NCBI GenBank assembly: GCA_947601495.1
Contig: CANQGE010000003.1
Span: 62,001 to 126,000, forward strand
Reading direction: 5' to 3'
Length of the DNA stretch: 64,000 nucleotides
From: an uncultured Clostridia bacterium
GTDB lineage: Bacteria; Bacillota; Clostridia; TANB77; CAG-508
Shown here: positions 24,762 through 33,487 of the stretch, in pieces
How positions within the stretch are numbered: the stretch's first letter is position 1
Layout: every line of letters starts with the position of its first letter
Position numbers and translations under genes: made by a program
The notes under the pieces: model-generated
Seen by the model: the letters and a program-made list of their open reading frames with translations, nothing else
What the model was told of the DNA's origin: nothing
Database searches by the model: none

Positions 24762-25526
24762 TTATTTAAAAATACCTATTATTGAGTTTACAAAAATTTT
24801 TACTAAATTTACAAGTGATCTTATTATGAAATTATTTTTATATAAATCTTGTAGTAAGTTTCTTACAGGTGGTATTTGCCAAGCTATGAAACATACTAAT
24901 ATAGTTACAGCTAAAACTATTATTGTATTTTTTATTTTTTTAAAGGTTAAAGGTGTTTTTTTGTTATATTCTAACTGTTTAAAATAGTCGTTATAAGCTT
25001 TGTTGTATGCTTGGTTATATTCTTCTTCAACTTTTTGTGCTTTTTTTAATTTTTCTTTAAAATCTTTTTCTGCTGCTCTTCTAACTTCTTGTTTTTCTTT
25101 TTCTGTTAAATCAACATCTTGTTCTTCTGTTTCCTCATATTCATAGTTGTTTTCCTCATCATAGTATTCACTATCATCTTTTACTGTTTGAGTTTTATTA
25201 TTTGCATTTGGAACATTTTTTTCCACTTTATTTGAAGTTTCTTCATTTTCGCTATTTGCAACTTCATTATTTGTTACAACATTTTGTATTAAGTCTTCTG
25301 CTCTTTTCTTAGCTAAATCATTATCATATTTTTTTCTTTTTTCATCATTCATAACAATTTCATAAGCTATTTTTAGCTTATTTAGAATCATTTCATTTTC
25401 CTTGTTTTCTTCATCAGAAAGATTAGGATCCATTCTATATTCTGTTATTAAGCTTTGATAAGATTTTTCTATTTCTTCTTTAGAAGCATTTTCTTTAACT
25501 TCTAATAAATCATATATTGTAACCAT
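24762..25526 (-). CDS. J-like domain membrane protein without HPD
   Basis: 254 aa. Residues 3-68 follow the DnaJ N-terminal pattern (YDLLEVKENASKEEIEKSYQ ... KIAYEIVMNDEKRKKYD), but the loop that should read HPD is RMDP, so it is unlikely to stimulate an Hsp70 ATPase in the normal way. An acidic low-complexity region (about 85-150) is followed by a basic helical stretch, and a TM helix at about 203-222 precedes a short tail. Tail-anchored topology with the J-like domain inside is most likely. The start ATG follows AGGTGG closely. It is 28 bp before the PBP gene, suggesting a link to wall growth. Confidence 0.75.
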   Translation of the reverse strand: MVTIYDLLEVKENASKEEIEKSYQSLITEYRMDPNLSDEENKENEMILNKLKIAYEIVMNDEKRKKYDNDLAKKRAEDLIQNVVTNNEVANSENEETSNKVEKNVPNANNKTQTVKDDSEYYDEENNYEYEETEEQDVDLTEKEKQEVRRAAEKDFKEKLKKAQKVEEEYNQAYNKAYNDYFKQLEYNKKTPLTFKKIKNTIIVLAVTILVCFIAWQIPPVRNLLQDLYKNNFIIRSLVNLVKIFVNSIIGIFK

Positions 25527-25575
25527 ATTCCACCTATTTACCTTCCATATAAATTAAAATATTTTTATTAAAACT

Positions 25576-26133
25576 TTAAATATCAAAAAAATATGTTGCC
25601 TCTAAATCTGCTTCATGCATAAGAAGAGCTAATGGATATTTTTTAAAAGCAAGTCCAATAGTTGTGTATAGTTCTTTTGGTTCTGTAAAGCCCATATGCC
25701 ATCTTATGCAATATTTTTCTTCACTTGTAAGTTTTAAATATTCTGTAAGCATCATAACACTTTTTTCACCATGTCCATAAGGTATGGTATCGTCAACTGT
25801 ATAGTATGGAACTTTTTCCCATTCTCCAAATTCATTTTTAGCATTTCTGTAATCAACCTTATAATAGTTTACTTTGCAAATATCGTGTAATAATGCAATT
25901 ATTATAATACTATCTTCTGAAGAATTTATTTCTATTTCGGATTTTTTTACTTTATTTTTCAAAATTTCATAAACTTTCATGCTATGTTCTAATAAGCCAC
26001 CTTCATAGTTTCCGTGAAATCTAGTGCTAGCAGGTGCTTTGAAAAAATCTGTTTTATTTTCTAGAAAATCTATTAGTTTATCCATTCCTTCTCTATTAGT
26101 TGATTTTAATAATTTTATAAATTCTTCTTTCAT
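25576..26133 (-). CDS. HD-domain phosphohydrolase
   Basis: 185 aa. HD superfamily metal-dependent phosphohydrolase. The first His lies in EGGLLEHS (about 46-53), the HD pair is in IALLHDICKVNYY (about 78-90) and later metal ligands are in YGHGEKS and IRWHMGF. The layout is that of small HD hydrolases related to YhaM or to nucleotidases; the substrate is not known. Cytoplasmic. It is 50 bp ahead of the J-like protein gene on the same strand and may start that operon. Ribosome site weak (AAGGGA some distance upstream). Confidence 0.85.
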   Translation of the reverse strand: MKEEFIKLLKSTNREGMDKLIDFLENKTDFFKAPASTRFHGNYEGGLLEHSMKVYEILKNKVKKSEIEINSSEDSIIIIALLHDICKVNYYKVDYRNAKNEFGEWEKVPYYTVDDTIPYGHGEKSVMMLTEYLKLTSEEKYCIRWHMGFTEPKELYTTIGLAFKKYPLALLMHEADLEATYFFDI

Positions 26134-26277
26134 ATTTTTAAATTTAGATTTTCCCTTCTTTTAATTTCATTTAATTTTATCATATAGAATTTAAAAAAAC
26201 AACATATTGAATTTCTTATTATATGGATTATTTATATATAATAGAATATTAAAATTTGAGCATTGAATTTTAAATAA

Positions 26278-26652
26278 TTAATATCCTGATTTTTTATTTT
26301 TCATATAGTTTTCAATATTTTCTGAAATATTTTTCCCTTGCTGTAATTCATTAAATAGAATATCTTCATTTTGTTTACTTCCAAATGTGAAATCTTCCAA
26401 AATATTATTTGGATTAACTTCTAAAGCATTGCAAATTATTATGAATTTGTTTAAAGTTAGACCATATATACCATTTTCTATTTGAATAATGTAGGTTGGA
26501 GTCATCATAGTTCTCATTGCTAAATCGGAAGTAGAAATATTTTTAGAAATTCTTATTTCTTTTATTTTTAAACCAATTTCTTTGTTAAAATCTTTTTTAT
26601 GGTTAAAAATATATTGATTTACCTTTAAGGTTTCTGAATTAGAATTATACAT
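26278..26652 (-). CDS. XRE-family helix-turn-helix regulator
   Basis: 124 aa. A Cro/C1-type HTH at about 27-81: IGLKIKEIRISKNISTSDLA, then MRTMMTPTYIIQIENGIYGLTLNKFIIICNAL and the typical VNPNNIL end. The rest is a short helical tail with no known ligand domain. I start at the ATG 26652 with AAAGGAGTGATAAAT in front; the frame is open 20 codons further but would run through the promoter. The target is unknown; own-promoter control is likely. Confidence 0.85.
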   Translation of the reverse strand: MYNSNSETLKVNQYIFNHKKDFNKEIGLKIKEIRISKNISTSDLAMRTMMTPTYIIQIENGIYGLTLNKFIIICNALEVNPNNILEDFTFGSKQNEDILFNELQQGKNISENIENYMKNKKSGY

Positions 26653-26682
26653 ATTTATCACTCCTTTAAAAAAAGTAAAACT

Positions 26683-26712
26683 ATAATAGCATATAAAACA
26701 TTTGTTTGTCAA
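26683..26712 (-). promoter_or_regulatory. Promoter of the XRE gene
   Basis: -35 TTGACA (26707-26712), an 18-base spacer and -10 TATTAT (26683-26688). The spacer begins with the inverted repeat AAACA-aa-TGTTT, a possible autoregulatory operator. Confidence 0.7.
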
Positions 26713-26734
26713 TATTGCATTTTAATATTTTTAA

Positions 26735-26774
26735 ACAAAAAAATAACAACAATCGATTTTCATCAATTGCTGTT
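26735..26774 (-). terminator. Terminator after the ferredoxin gene
   Basis: A 13-bp stem with a GAAA loop (26745-26757 with 26762-26774), two G-U pairs that form only in the minus-strand RNA, then ATTTTTTTG. It marks the end of the lepB-holB-ricT-ferredoxin run. Confidence 0.85.
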
Positions 26775-26796
26775 TTTTAAGTAAGTTTTTTAAATA

Positions 26797-26973
26797 TTAT
26801 TCTTCTGATGGAGTTGGGGCCTCTACTGGGCAAACTCCTGCACATGTACCACAAGATATGCAGACACTTTCATCTACAACATATCTTTCTGCTCCTTGAG
26901 ATATGCATGTCATAGGACAAGCACTTGCACATGCTCCACAAGAAATACATTTTTCTGAAATTTTATATGCCAT
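26797..26973 (-). CDS. 2[4Fe-4S] ferredoxin
   Basis: 58-aa electron carrier of the clostridial type. Two cluster motifs CxxCxxCxxxCP are complete: Cys9, 12, 15, 19 and Cys38, 41, 44, 48, joined by a YVVDES linker; an additional Cys23 follows the first. It has an acidic end PTPSEE. The start ATG follows AAAGGAGGAGTTTTTG. It is about 80 bp after ricT and before the operon terminator, so probably cotranscribed. Confidence 0.95.
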   Translation of the reverse strand: MAYKISEKCISCGACASACPMTCISQGAERYVVDESVCISCGTCAGVCPVEAPTPSEE

Positions 26974-27054
26974 CAAAAACTCCTCCTTTCATAATATTTA
27001 GGTAACTTTTACCTTTATCTATTCTAAGTTCTATTTTCATAGAATTATAATAGT

Positions 27055-27984
27055 CTAAATATCATCTTGTGATGTGTTTTTCTTATCATCATCATCAAGT
27101 TTTTCCATTTTTTCTAGTTCTTTTAAGTCTTCTTCATTTTCAACATTTAATTTGTCATCTTCCACAACTGCATCTTTTATTACTACAACATCTTTTGCAT
27201 CATGCTTTTTAAAGTAGAAGTCTTCTCCGTCTTGATATTTAACTCTTACTACTTCTTTTAAAGTTTCAACTGCAGATACTTCTCCAGTTCCTTCAGATGT
27301 TTTTACTATTGCACCTATTTTAGGTAATCTTTTTAATTTTTCTTCATACACATCTTGCTCATATTTTAAGCAACACATCAATCTTCCACAGTTTCCAGAT
27401 ATTTTTGAAGGATTTAATGATATGTTTTGCTCTTTTGCCATTTTTATAGAAACTGTTTCAAAGTTTCCTAAAAAAGAACAACAGCAAAGTTGTCTTCCGC
27501 AAATTCCGTTTCCACCACATCTTTTTACTTCATCTCTTACACCTATTTGACGAAGTTCTATTCTTGTTCTAAATACAGATGCTAAGTCTTTAACAAGTTC
27601 TCTAAAATCAATTCTCTTATCTGCTGTAAAATAGAAAATTACTTTAGAACCATCATATTTATATTCAACATCAATAAGTTTCATTGGAAGTCCGTGTTTT
27701 TCTATTTTTTCTAAGCAAATTTTAAAAGCATCTTTTTCTTTAGCTTTATTTTGTAGTCTCATTTTTTCATCTTTTTCTGTTACAATTCTTATAATCTTTT
27801 TTAAAGGTTCTGAAATTTCGCTGTCTTCTACTTCTTTACTTACTATTACAACTTCTCCATATTCTTCTCCCATTGCTGTATCAACAATAACTTTTGTTCC
27901 TTGTTGCAAACCAGTTATATTACCAGGGTCAAAATAATACATTTTTCCAGGTCTTTTAAATCTAACTCCTGTTACTACTTTCAT
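27055..27984 (-). CDS. ricT: PSP1-domain protein RicT (YaaT)
   Basis: 309 aa. RicT/YaaT of the RicAFT complex, which in Bacillus supports RNase Y mRNA processing, phosphorelay and sporulation. The N-terminal FKRPGKMYYFDPG and the PSP1 core with GVRDEVKRCGGNGICGRQLCCCSFL carry Cys156, 162, 167-169; GNCGRLMCCLKYE adds Cys199, 204 and 205, which are the family cluster ligands. An acidic tail from about 270 is extra. Its ATG lies within the end of holB (23-bp overlap), so translation is coupled; this holB-ricT order is common in Bacillota. Confidence 0.95.
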   Translation of the reverse strand: MKVVTGVRFKRPGKMYYFDPGNITGLQQGTKVIVDTAMGEEYGEVVIVSKEVEDSEISEPLKKIIRIVTEKDEKMRLQNKAKEKDAFKICLEKIEKHGLPMKLIDVEYKYDGSKVIFYFTADKRIDFRELVKDLASVFRTRIELRQIGVRDEVKRCGGNGICGRQLCCCSFLGNFETVSIKMAKEQNISLNPSKISGNCGRLMCCLKYEQDVYEEKLKRLPKIGAIVKTSEGTGEVSAVETLKEVVRVKYQDGEDFYFKKHDAKDVVVIKDAVVEDDKLNVENEEDLKELEKMEKLDDDDKKNTSQDDI

Positions 27985-28876
27985 TTAATTCCTCCCATAT
28001 TTCGAAAAGCAAATTATCAATGCTCATATCGAAATTGCAATTACTTCTAAGCCTTTTTTCACATTTATTAACATATTTTATGCAATTAGCATATTTTTGA
28101 TTTTCGTTAATTTTTGAATATAAACAAACTACTATGTAATCTAAAATGTCATAAATGTTCTCTTTATCATAAATTATTTTTCCATCTAATAAAAATTCTA
28201 TTAAACTTTTTTTATCTATGCTTGAAATTAGTAAATCTATTTTTTCATACTTATCTTTAGACTCTTTTAAATTTATAGCTTTTCCAATGCTTCCATCAAA
28301 TGATTTTAATAAATTTTCTGATACATTTTCATATCCTAATATATTTATTGCATAATTATATAATTCTTTTTCTTCAATATTTTTAAATTTTATAGTCATA
28401 CATCTAGATTTTATTGTGTTTAAAATTAAATTTTCGTTTGAAGATATAAGAATTATTATTGCAAATTCTGGAGGCTCTTCCAATGTTTTTAATAAACAGT
28501 TTTGTGCCTCAGTAGTCATTTTTTCGCAGTCATTTATTATATAAACTTTTTTATCAGAAACAATTGGTTTTTCTATTACTTTTTCTGTTAGTTCTCTTAT
28601 TTCATCTATTTTTATATTTTCACCAGATTCATTTATTAAATAAAAATCTGGATGATTTTTTCCGCTAAAACATGTACATGATTTACATGTACATGCCTTA
28701 TCTTCTGTATTTTTATTTAAACATAAAACTTTTTTTGCAAATTCCTTTGCTATAAGTAATTTTCCTATGCCACTTGTTCCTAAAAACAGATAGCTATGTA
28801 AAATATTATTTTGTTTTATACTGTTTAATAAATAATTTTTTACATCTTGATTACCTATAATTTCATTAAAATCCAA
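27962..28876 (-). CDS. holB: DNA polymerase III delta' subunit
   Basis: 304 aa. Clamp-loader subunit. Walker A-like GTSGIGK (33-39), a Cys-rich zinc module (Cys62 to Cys69, then GKNHPDF), LLKTLEEPPEFAIIILISS, and a C-terminal helical part. The start is TTG at 28876 with AGAGGTAAAATAA in front; TTG GAT TTT AAT GAA gives the typical DFNEIIGNQ opening, so the unusual start is right. It is 12 bp after lepB and overlaps ricT. Confidence 0.93.
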   Translation of the reverse strand: MDFNEIIGNQDVKNYLLNSIKQNNILHSYLFLGTSGIGKLLIAKEFAKKVLCLNKNTEDKACTCKSCTCFSGKNHPDFYLINESGENIKIDEIRELTEKVIEKPIVSDKKVYIINDCEKMTTEAQNCLLKTLEEPPEFAIIILISSNENLILNTIKSRCMTIKFKNIEEKELYNYAINILGYENVSENLLKSFDGSIGKAINLKESKDKYEKIDLLISSIDKKSLIEFLLDGKIIYDKENIYDILDYIVVCLYSKINENQKYANCIKYVNKCEKRLRSNCNFDMSIDNLLFEIWEELNESSNRS

Positions 28877-28887
28877 TTATTTTACCT

Positions 28888-29520
28888 CTATTTTTCTACT
28901 TTGCCAAATTCGCTAAATGGCCAAAATCTAAAGCAAACTATTCCTTCTAGTTTTTCAAAAGGTATACATCCAATTTGTCTACAATCTGTGCTTTTGGTTC
29001 TGTTATCTCCCATTGCGAAAAAATAACCATCTGGAACTATAAAATCATAAAATACATCTGATTCTGTAACAACATCATTTCTTAGATAGCTTTCCTCTAG
29101 TTCTTCTCCATTTACATATACTGTATTATTTTCTATTTTTACATGATCACCTTCAAGCGCAATAACTCTTTTAATGTAGCTTTTCTTTGTAATTTCTAAT
29201 ACATAGTATACAAATTTATTAAATATTCCTTTTGGATCTCTCTCATACACTGCAACAGGATTAGCTTGATCTGCTTCCCATTTCAAATATGTTTTTGTCG
29301 GTGCCTCAAATGTAACTATATCTCCTCTTTCAGGTTTCTTTTTTGTTATTCTAAAAGTTCTATTTAAAATTAATCTTTGGTCCTCCTGTAATGTTGGGAA
29401 CATTGATCTTTGCTTTACTATTGTAGGGGTAGCTACAAAATATCTAAATACTAATGCTAGAACTAAAGCAATAACAATGCAGTATGCCCATTCCAATATA
29501 TCTTTATATTTTTCTTTCAT
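28888..29520 (-). CDS. lepB: Signal peptidase I
   Basis: 210 aa. Cleaves signal peptides at the outer face of the membrane. N-terminal TM at about 13-31, nucleophile Ser39 in QRSMFPTL, general base Lys117 in YIKRVIAL, and box E GDNRTKSTDCRQIG with the Ser-Asp pair. An insertion of about 25 residues (TKTYLKWEADQANP...) lies between the boxes. It probably processes the many secreted proteins here. The gene order acidic protein - lepB - holB - ricT is continuous on the minus strand. Confidence 0.95.
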   Translation of the reverse strand: MKEKYKDILEWAYCIVIALVLALVFRYFVATPTIVKQRSMFPTLQEDQRLILNRTFRITKKKPERGDIVTFEAPTKTYLKWEADQANPVAVYERDPKGIFNKFVYYVLEITKKSYIKRVIALEGDHVKIENNTVYVNGEELEESYLRNDVVTESDVFYDFIVPDGYFFAMGDNRTKSTDCRQIGCIPFEKLEGIVCFRFWPFSEFGKVEK

Positions 29521-29598
29521 TTTGCTCGCCTTTCATCTGTAATCTTAAAGAATTATACATTATTTTGCCCGTTTTATCAAGTATGTTCATACTTATAT

Positions 29599-31029
29599 TT
29601 ATTTTTTAGCTGGTCTTCCTCTTTTTTTAGGTTTATCTTGCTTTTCTATTTTAGTAATTTCCACTTTATCAGTTTTTCTAGGTCTTCCTCTTTTAGCCTT
29701 TTCTGTTTTTTCTACTTTTTTTATTTTCTTAAGATTTTCTTCTGTTTTATCTTCTTCTACTTTTTTCTTTCTTGTATAAAATTTTGTAGCTGGCTTTTTT
29801 TCTTCTACTTGTTGTTTTTTTCTAGTATATCTCTTTGCAGATATTTCTTGTTCTTTCTTTCTTTTGTTTCTTGTTTCATCTATAATATTATTTCTATGTG
29901 CAGTATATGTTATTCTATTATAAGGAACATACTCTGCGTCATCTTCCGTCTCTTCATCTTCATACTCTGCGTTTTCTTCATATTCCTCATCTACTTCGTC
30001 ATCATAATCTGCTTCTTCATATTCTTCATCTGTTTCGTCATCATAATCTGCTTCTTCTTCATATTCCTCGTCTACTTCTTCATTATAATCTGCTTCATCT
30101 TCATACTCTGTATCTTCGTATTCTGATTCTTCACCTTCATTTTCATAATTTAGGTCTTCTATCTCTTCATTTTCATAGCTTTCCATATCAAAATTAGGTA
30201 GTTTCTCGTTAACATCTTCTACTACTTCATCTTTTTTGTGTATAATATCATTTAAAGATTCTGCACTAAATACAGTTGTTGCGCCACTTGTTTTTTCTTG
30301 ATTTAAAGAGTTTTCTTTATTCTTTTCTTCAATTTTTCCAGCAAATGCATTATACATTTCTTCTAAATCATTTTCTGTTTCTTCATCACTTTCTTCTATA
30401 GTATTATTTTCTTCATATTCTTCAACTAAATCATTATTAATTTCGTCTTCATTTATTTCTTCGTTATCATATTCTTCGTTTTCACTTATTTCTTCATTAT
30501 TGTATTCTTCTATTTCGTTATTATTCTCTTCTAAATCTTCAGTATAGTAACCATTAATTTTGTTTATTGCTTCATCATCATATTCCTCATCTTGTTCTGT
30601 TTCTTCATAGTATTCTTCATCTTCACTGTCATATTTTTCATCTTTTTCTAAGTTATATTCAGGTGATTCCTCTTCGACGTCAAATTTTTTCATAAGTTTT
30701 TTATCTAATTCTTCACTATCATCATTAGCATTTTCTTTACTTTCATCATTAACATTCTTACTAAAATTAAATGTTCTGTAGCCCATTTTTTCGTATTTTG
30801 CATTTTCCATTTTTTCTCTTTTCTTTTTCTGAGCTTCTTTCTTATCCATTTTATAGCTAACAAATAATACTAGTGATATTAATACGGCCACAACAATAAA
30901 AAGTACAACTACTTTTATAAAATCTGTTTTTGGAGTTTCAGTGTATATCTCTGCCTGAGCTCCATATGTATTTTGAGCATATAATAATATTACTAGTAGG
31001 CTTATGAAAAATTTTTTTACTTTTTTCAT
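29599..31029 (-). CDS. Acidic repeat membrane protein with C-terminal AT-hooks
   Basis: 476 aa, no family recognised. A signal peptide-like start (1-23) and a TM helix at about 36-60 are followed by a basic stretch, which places the long remainder in the cytoplasm. Residues about 95-375 are mostly Glu, Asp, Tyr and Asn with tandem 14-16-residue units near ADYDDEVDEEYEE. From about 385 the chain turns strongly basic and ends with two AT-hook cores: RGRPRK (about 447-452) and KRGRPAKK (469-476). Such a layout would let the membrane touch AT-rich DNA, but this is an inference. It lies 12 bp after the histidine kinase and 78 bp before lepB. Confidence 0.7.
   Translation of the reverse strand: MKKVKKFFISLLVILLYAQNTYGAQAEIYTETPKTDFIKVVVLFIVVAVLISLVLFVSYKMDKKEAQKKKREKMENAKYEKMGYRTFNFSKNVNDESKENANDDSEELDKKLMKKFDVEEESPEYNLEKDEKYDSEDEEYYEETEQDEEYDDEAINKINGYYTEDLEENNNEIEEYNNEEISENEEYDNEEINEDEINNDLVEEYEENNTIEESDEETENDLEEMYNAFAGKIEEKNKENSLNQEKTSGATTVFSAESLNDIIHKKDEVVEDVNEKLPNFDMESYENEEIEDLNYENEGEESEYEDTEYEDEADYNEEVDEEYEEEADYDDETDEEYEEADYDDEVDEEYEENAEYEDEETEDDAEYVPYNRITYTAHRNNIIDETRNKRKKEQEISAKRYTRKKQQVEEKKPATKFYTRKKKVEEDKTEENLKKIKKVEKTEKAKRGRPRKTDKVEITKIEKQDKPKKRGRPAKK
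29975..30105 (-). repeat. In-frame minisatellite in the acidic protein gene
   Basis: About three tandem units of 42-48 bp coding for EEYEE-ADYDDE-type peptides. Unit lengths are multiples of three, so copy-number slippage would keep the frame. Confidence 0.75.
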
Positions 31030-31040
31030 ATAAATCTCTC

Positions 31041-32504
31041 CTATTCCCCTGTATTTTTTTCATTAGAATTTCTTTCTTGTTTTGTTGGTATTCTTATTAC
31101 CACTTCTGTTCCTTTTCCAACTTCACTTTTTATATCTATCATACCATTATTTTGGTCTAATATTTCTTTTGCAATTGAAAGTCCGAGTCCAGTTCCTCCC
31201 ATTTCTCTTGTACGAGCTTTATCAACTCTATAAAATCTTTCAAAAATTTTATCTAAATCTTCTTTTGGTATTCCAATTCCATTATCTATAATTTTAATAT
31301 ATGCATCATTATATACACATCCAACATATACCTTTATGTTTCCGCTTTCTGGTGTATATTTTATTGCATTTGTAAGTGTATTTAGCACAACTCTTTCTAT
31401 TCCACTTCTATCTGCATAAACTGGTGGTACATTAGATGTAACAAAACATTCTCCAACTTGATTTTTTCTTTTCATTTCTAGGTCTAATCCGTCAAAAGTA
31501 TATTTTACAAGTTCTCCTAAATCAAATTCTGCTTTTTCTATTTTTACTTTTGAAGTATCATATTTTGAAAGAATTAATAAATCGCTAACCAATCTTGCCA
31601 TTCTGGCTGCTTCTGCAGATATTCTTTCTAAAAATTTTTTACTAGTTTCTTTATCTACATCATTTTCAATTAATGTATCTGCATATCCCATTATAGAAGT
31701 TATTGGTGTTTTTAGTTCATGTGATACGTCAGCAACAAATCTTTTTCTCATTGTATCTACTCTAACTTGTTCTGTTATGTCTTGAATAACAACAATTACA
31801 CCACTTGGCATATCATTCTCATTTTTAAAAGGAGCAAATAATAAATTTATTATTCTATCTTCAATTGTAAGTCTTTGTTCTGAAGAAGCTAAATTATCTA
31901 GATAAATAACTTTCTCTAAATTTATATCAACATCATATTTATTAAATATTTCTTCAAATGTTTTTTCTTCAGTTAAATTTAAAAATGTTTTTGCAGCTGT
32001 GTTAATATGAATTATATTTCCTTTCATATTAAAAGCTATTACACCATCTGTCATATGTAGTAAGATTGTTTCTATTTGTTTTCTTTGTCTTGTTGCTTCA
32101 TTAAGATTTTCTTTTAATTCAGCATTCATTAAGTCAAATGCTGAAACTAAATTATCTATTTCATTTTTATTTTTGTTATTATCCTCTAAATATTTTTCAC
32201 TTTTAGTTGCCTTTTCTGCACTTTTTATTAAGTTTGAAAGAGGTGTTATAAGTTTTTTATATATGAATATACCTATTACAATCATAAGTACTACAAAAAT
32301 AAGTAGACCTAATAATATTATTATTTTTGTATTATGTATTTGTGACTGTATTAATTGTTCAATTTCTTGTATAGAAGTGTTTGAATTAATTTCTTCATCT
32401 ATATTTCCTAAATTGTAAACAGTTAATGTTCCTAATGTTGTTATAACAATAATTCCAACAATAGAAAAGGCAAGAACAATTTTAATCTGTATATTCTTTA
32501 ACAT
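31041..32504 (-). CDS. PhoR/WalK-like sensor histidine kinase
   Basis: 487 aa. TM1 at about 8-30, a short outer loop, TM2 at about 60-82, HAMP (about 83-135), PAS (about 140-245, HMTDGVIAFNMKG), HisKA with His262 in ADVSHELKTPITS, and HATPase_c with NTLTNAIKY, DNGIGIPKEDL and GGTGLGLSIAKE. The small outer loop of about 30 residues resembles PhoR types more than WalK with its larger PASlike outer domain. It lies 144 bp after its regulator gene but has its own promoter and a hairpin between. The acidic AT-hook gene follows at 12 bp. Confidence 0.92.
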   Translation of the reverse strand: MLKNIQIKIVLAFSIVGIIVITTLGTLTVYNLGNIDEEINSNTSIQEIEQLIQSQIHNTKIIILLGLLIFVVLMIVIGIFIYKKLITPLSNLIKSAEKATKSEKYLEDNNKNKNEIDNLVSAFDLMNAELKENLNEATRQRKQIETILLHMTDGVIAFNMKGNIIHINTAAKTFLNLTEEKTFEEIFNKYDVDINLEKVIYLDNLASSEQRLTIEDRIINLLFAPFKNENDMPSGVIVVIQDITEQVRVDTMRKRFVADVSHELKTPITSIMGYADTLIENDVDKETSKKFLERISAEAARMARLVSDLLILSKYDTSKVKIEKAEFDLGELVKYTFDGLDLEMKRKNQVGECFVTSNVPPVYADRSGIERVVLNTLTNAIKYTPESGNIKVYVGCVYNDAYIKIIDNGIGIPKEDLDKIFERFYRVDKARTREMGGTGLGLSIAKEILDQNNGMIDIKSEVGKGTEVVIRIPTKQERNSNEKNTGE

Positions 32505-32539
32505 TTTAATCTCCTAAATTGTTAATAATTTCTTTTTAC

Positions 32540-32568
32540 ATTATATACTTAAGCTATTTTTTATTCAA
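32540..32568 (-). promoter_or_regulatory. Internal promoter of the histidine kinase
   Basis: -35 TTGAAT (32563-32568), a 17-base spacer and -10 TATAAT (32540-32545), located between the hairpin and the kinase start. Confidence 0.7.
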
Positions 32569-32581
32569 GAAAAATTATATC

Positions 32582-32619
32582 AAAAAGCGAAATAAATTTA
32601 TAAATTTATTTCGCTTTTT
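32582..32619 (-). terminator. Hairpin between response regulator and kinase
   Basis: A perfect 19-bp palindrome AAAAAGCGAAATAAATTTA / TAAATTTATTTCGCTTTTT. It should stop or weaken transcription from the regulator into the kinase. Confidence 0.8.
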
Positions 32620-32648
32620 AGAGTTTTAACTTTAATTAAAATATATAA

Positions 32649-33398
32649 TTAATTTTTATCTGTTACATAGTATCCTACTCCTCTTTTTGTGATAAGGATT
32701 TTAGGATTTGCTTTATCTTTTTCAATTTTATCTCTAATTCTATTCATTGTAACATCTATTGTTCTAATTGCTCCAACATATTCTTCGTATTCCCAAACTT
32801 CACGAAGTAGCATTTCTCTAGTAACAACTTCGCCTGGTTGACTTGCTAAATATTTTAGAACATCGAATTCTTTTTTAGTTAAATTAATAACTTCTCCTTT
32901 AACTCTAGCCTCAACTTTCTTAAGGTCTAATGTTAAGTCCCCAACTTTTATAATATTATCTTTATCTTCATTTTTTTGATTATTCATTTCAATATTTGCA
33001 TTTAATTCAGCTTTTCTTAAATTTGCTTTGATTCTTGCCATAACCTCTCTAATTTGAAAAGGCTTTGTAATATAATCATCTGCTCCCATTTCTAATCCGA
33101 CAATTTTATCTGATTCTGTATCTTTTGCTGATATCATTAGTATTGGTATATTTGATATGTTTAAAGCATATCTAATTTTTTTACATACTGATATACCATC
33201 TAGTTTAGGAATCATAACATCTAATAAAATTAAATCTGGTTTTTCATTAATAGCCATTTCAACAGCTGTAACACCATCATAAGCTTCTAATGTGTTATAA
33301 CCTTCTTTTTGTAAATTAAATACTAATAATTCCATAATGCTTTGTTCATCATCTACTACTAATATAGTTTTCTTATCTTTTTCAACAATCTCTTCCAC
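32649..33398 (-). CDS. OmpR-type response regulator (PhoP/WalR-like)
   Basis: 249 aa. Receiver domain with Asp16-Asp17, phosphoacceptor Asp60 in LILLDVMIPKLDG, and Lys112 in DDYITKPF; linker with a charged insert (about 130-150); winged-helix DNA-binding domain from about 158 with LTKKEFDVLKYLASQPGEVVTREMLL and a WalR-like wing TIDVTMNRIRDKIE ... ILITKRGVGYYV. The start is GTG at 33398 with AAAGGCGG in front. It pairs with the kinase downstream. Confidence 0.93.
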   Translation of the reverse strand: MEEIVEKDKKTILVVDDEQSIMELLVFNLQKEGYNTLEAYDGVTAVEMAINEKPDLILLDVMIPKLDGISVCKKIRYALNISNIPILMISAKDTESDKIVGLEMGADDYITKPFQIREVMARIKANLRKAELNANIEMNNQKNEDKDNIIKVGDLTLDLKKVEARVKGEVINLTKKEFDVLKYLASQPGEVVTREMLLREVWEYEEYVGAIRTIDVTMNRIRDKIEKDKANPKILITKRGVGYYVTDKN

Positions 33399-33487
33399 AG
33401 AATTACCGCCTTTCTAAAAGAAATTTCAATTTTACTATATCGTTATATCATATTTAACAATTTTGTACAAGTTTTTTTTCAAATTTA

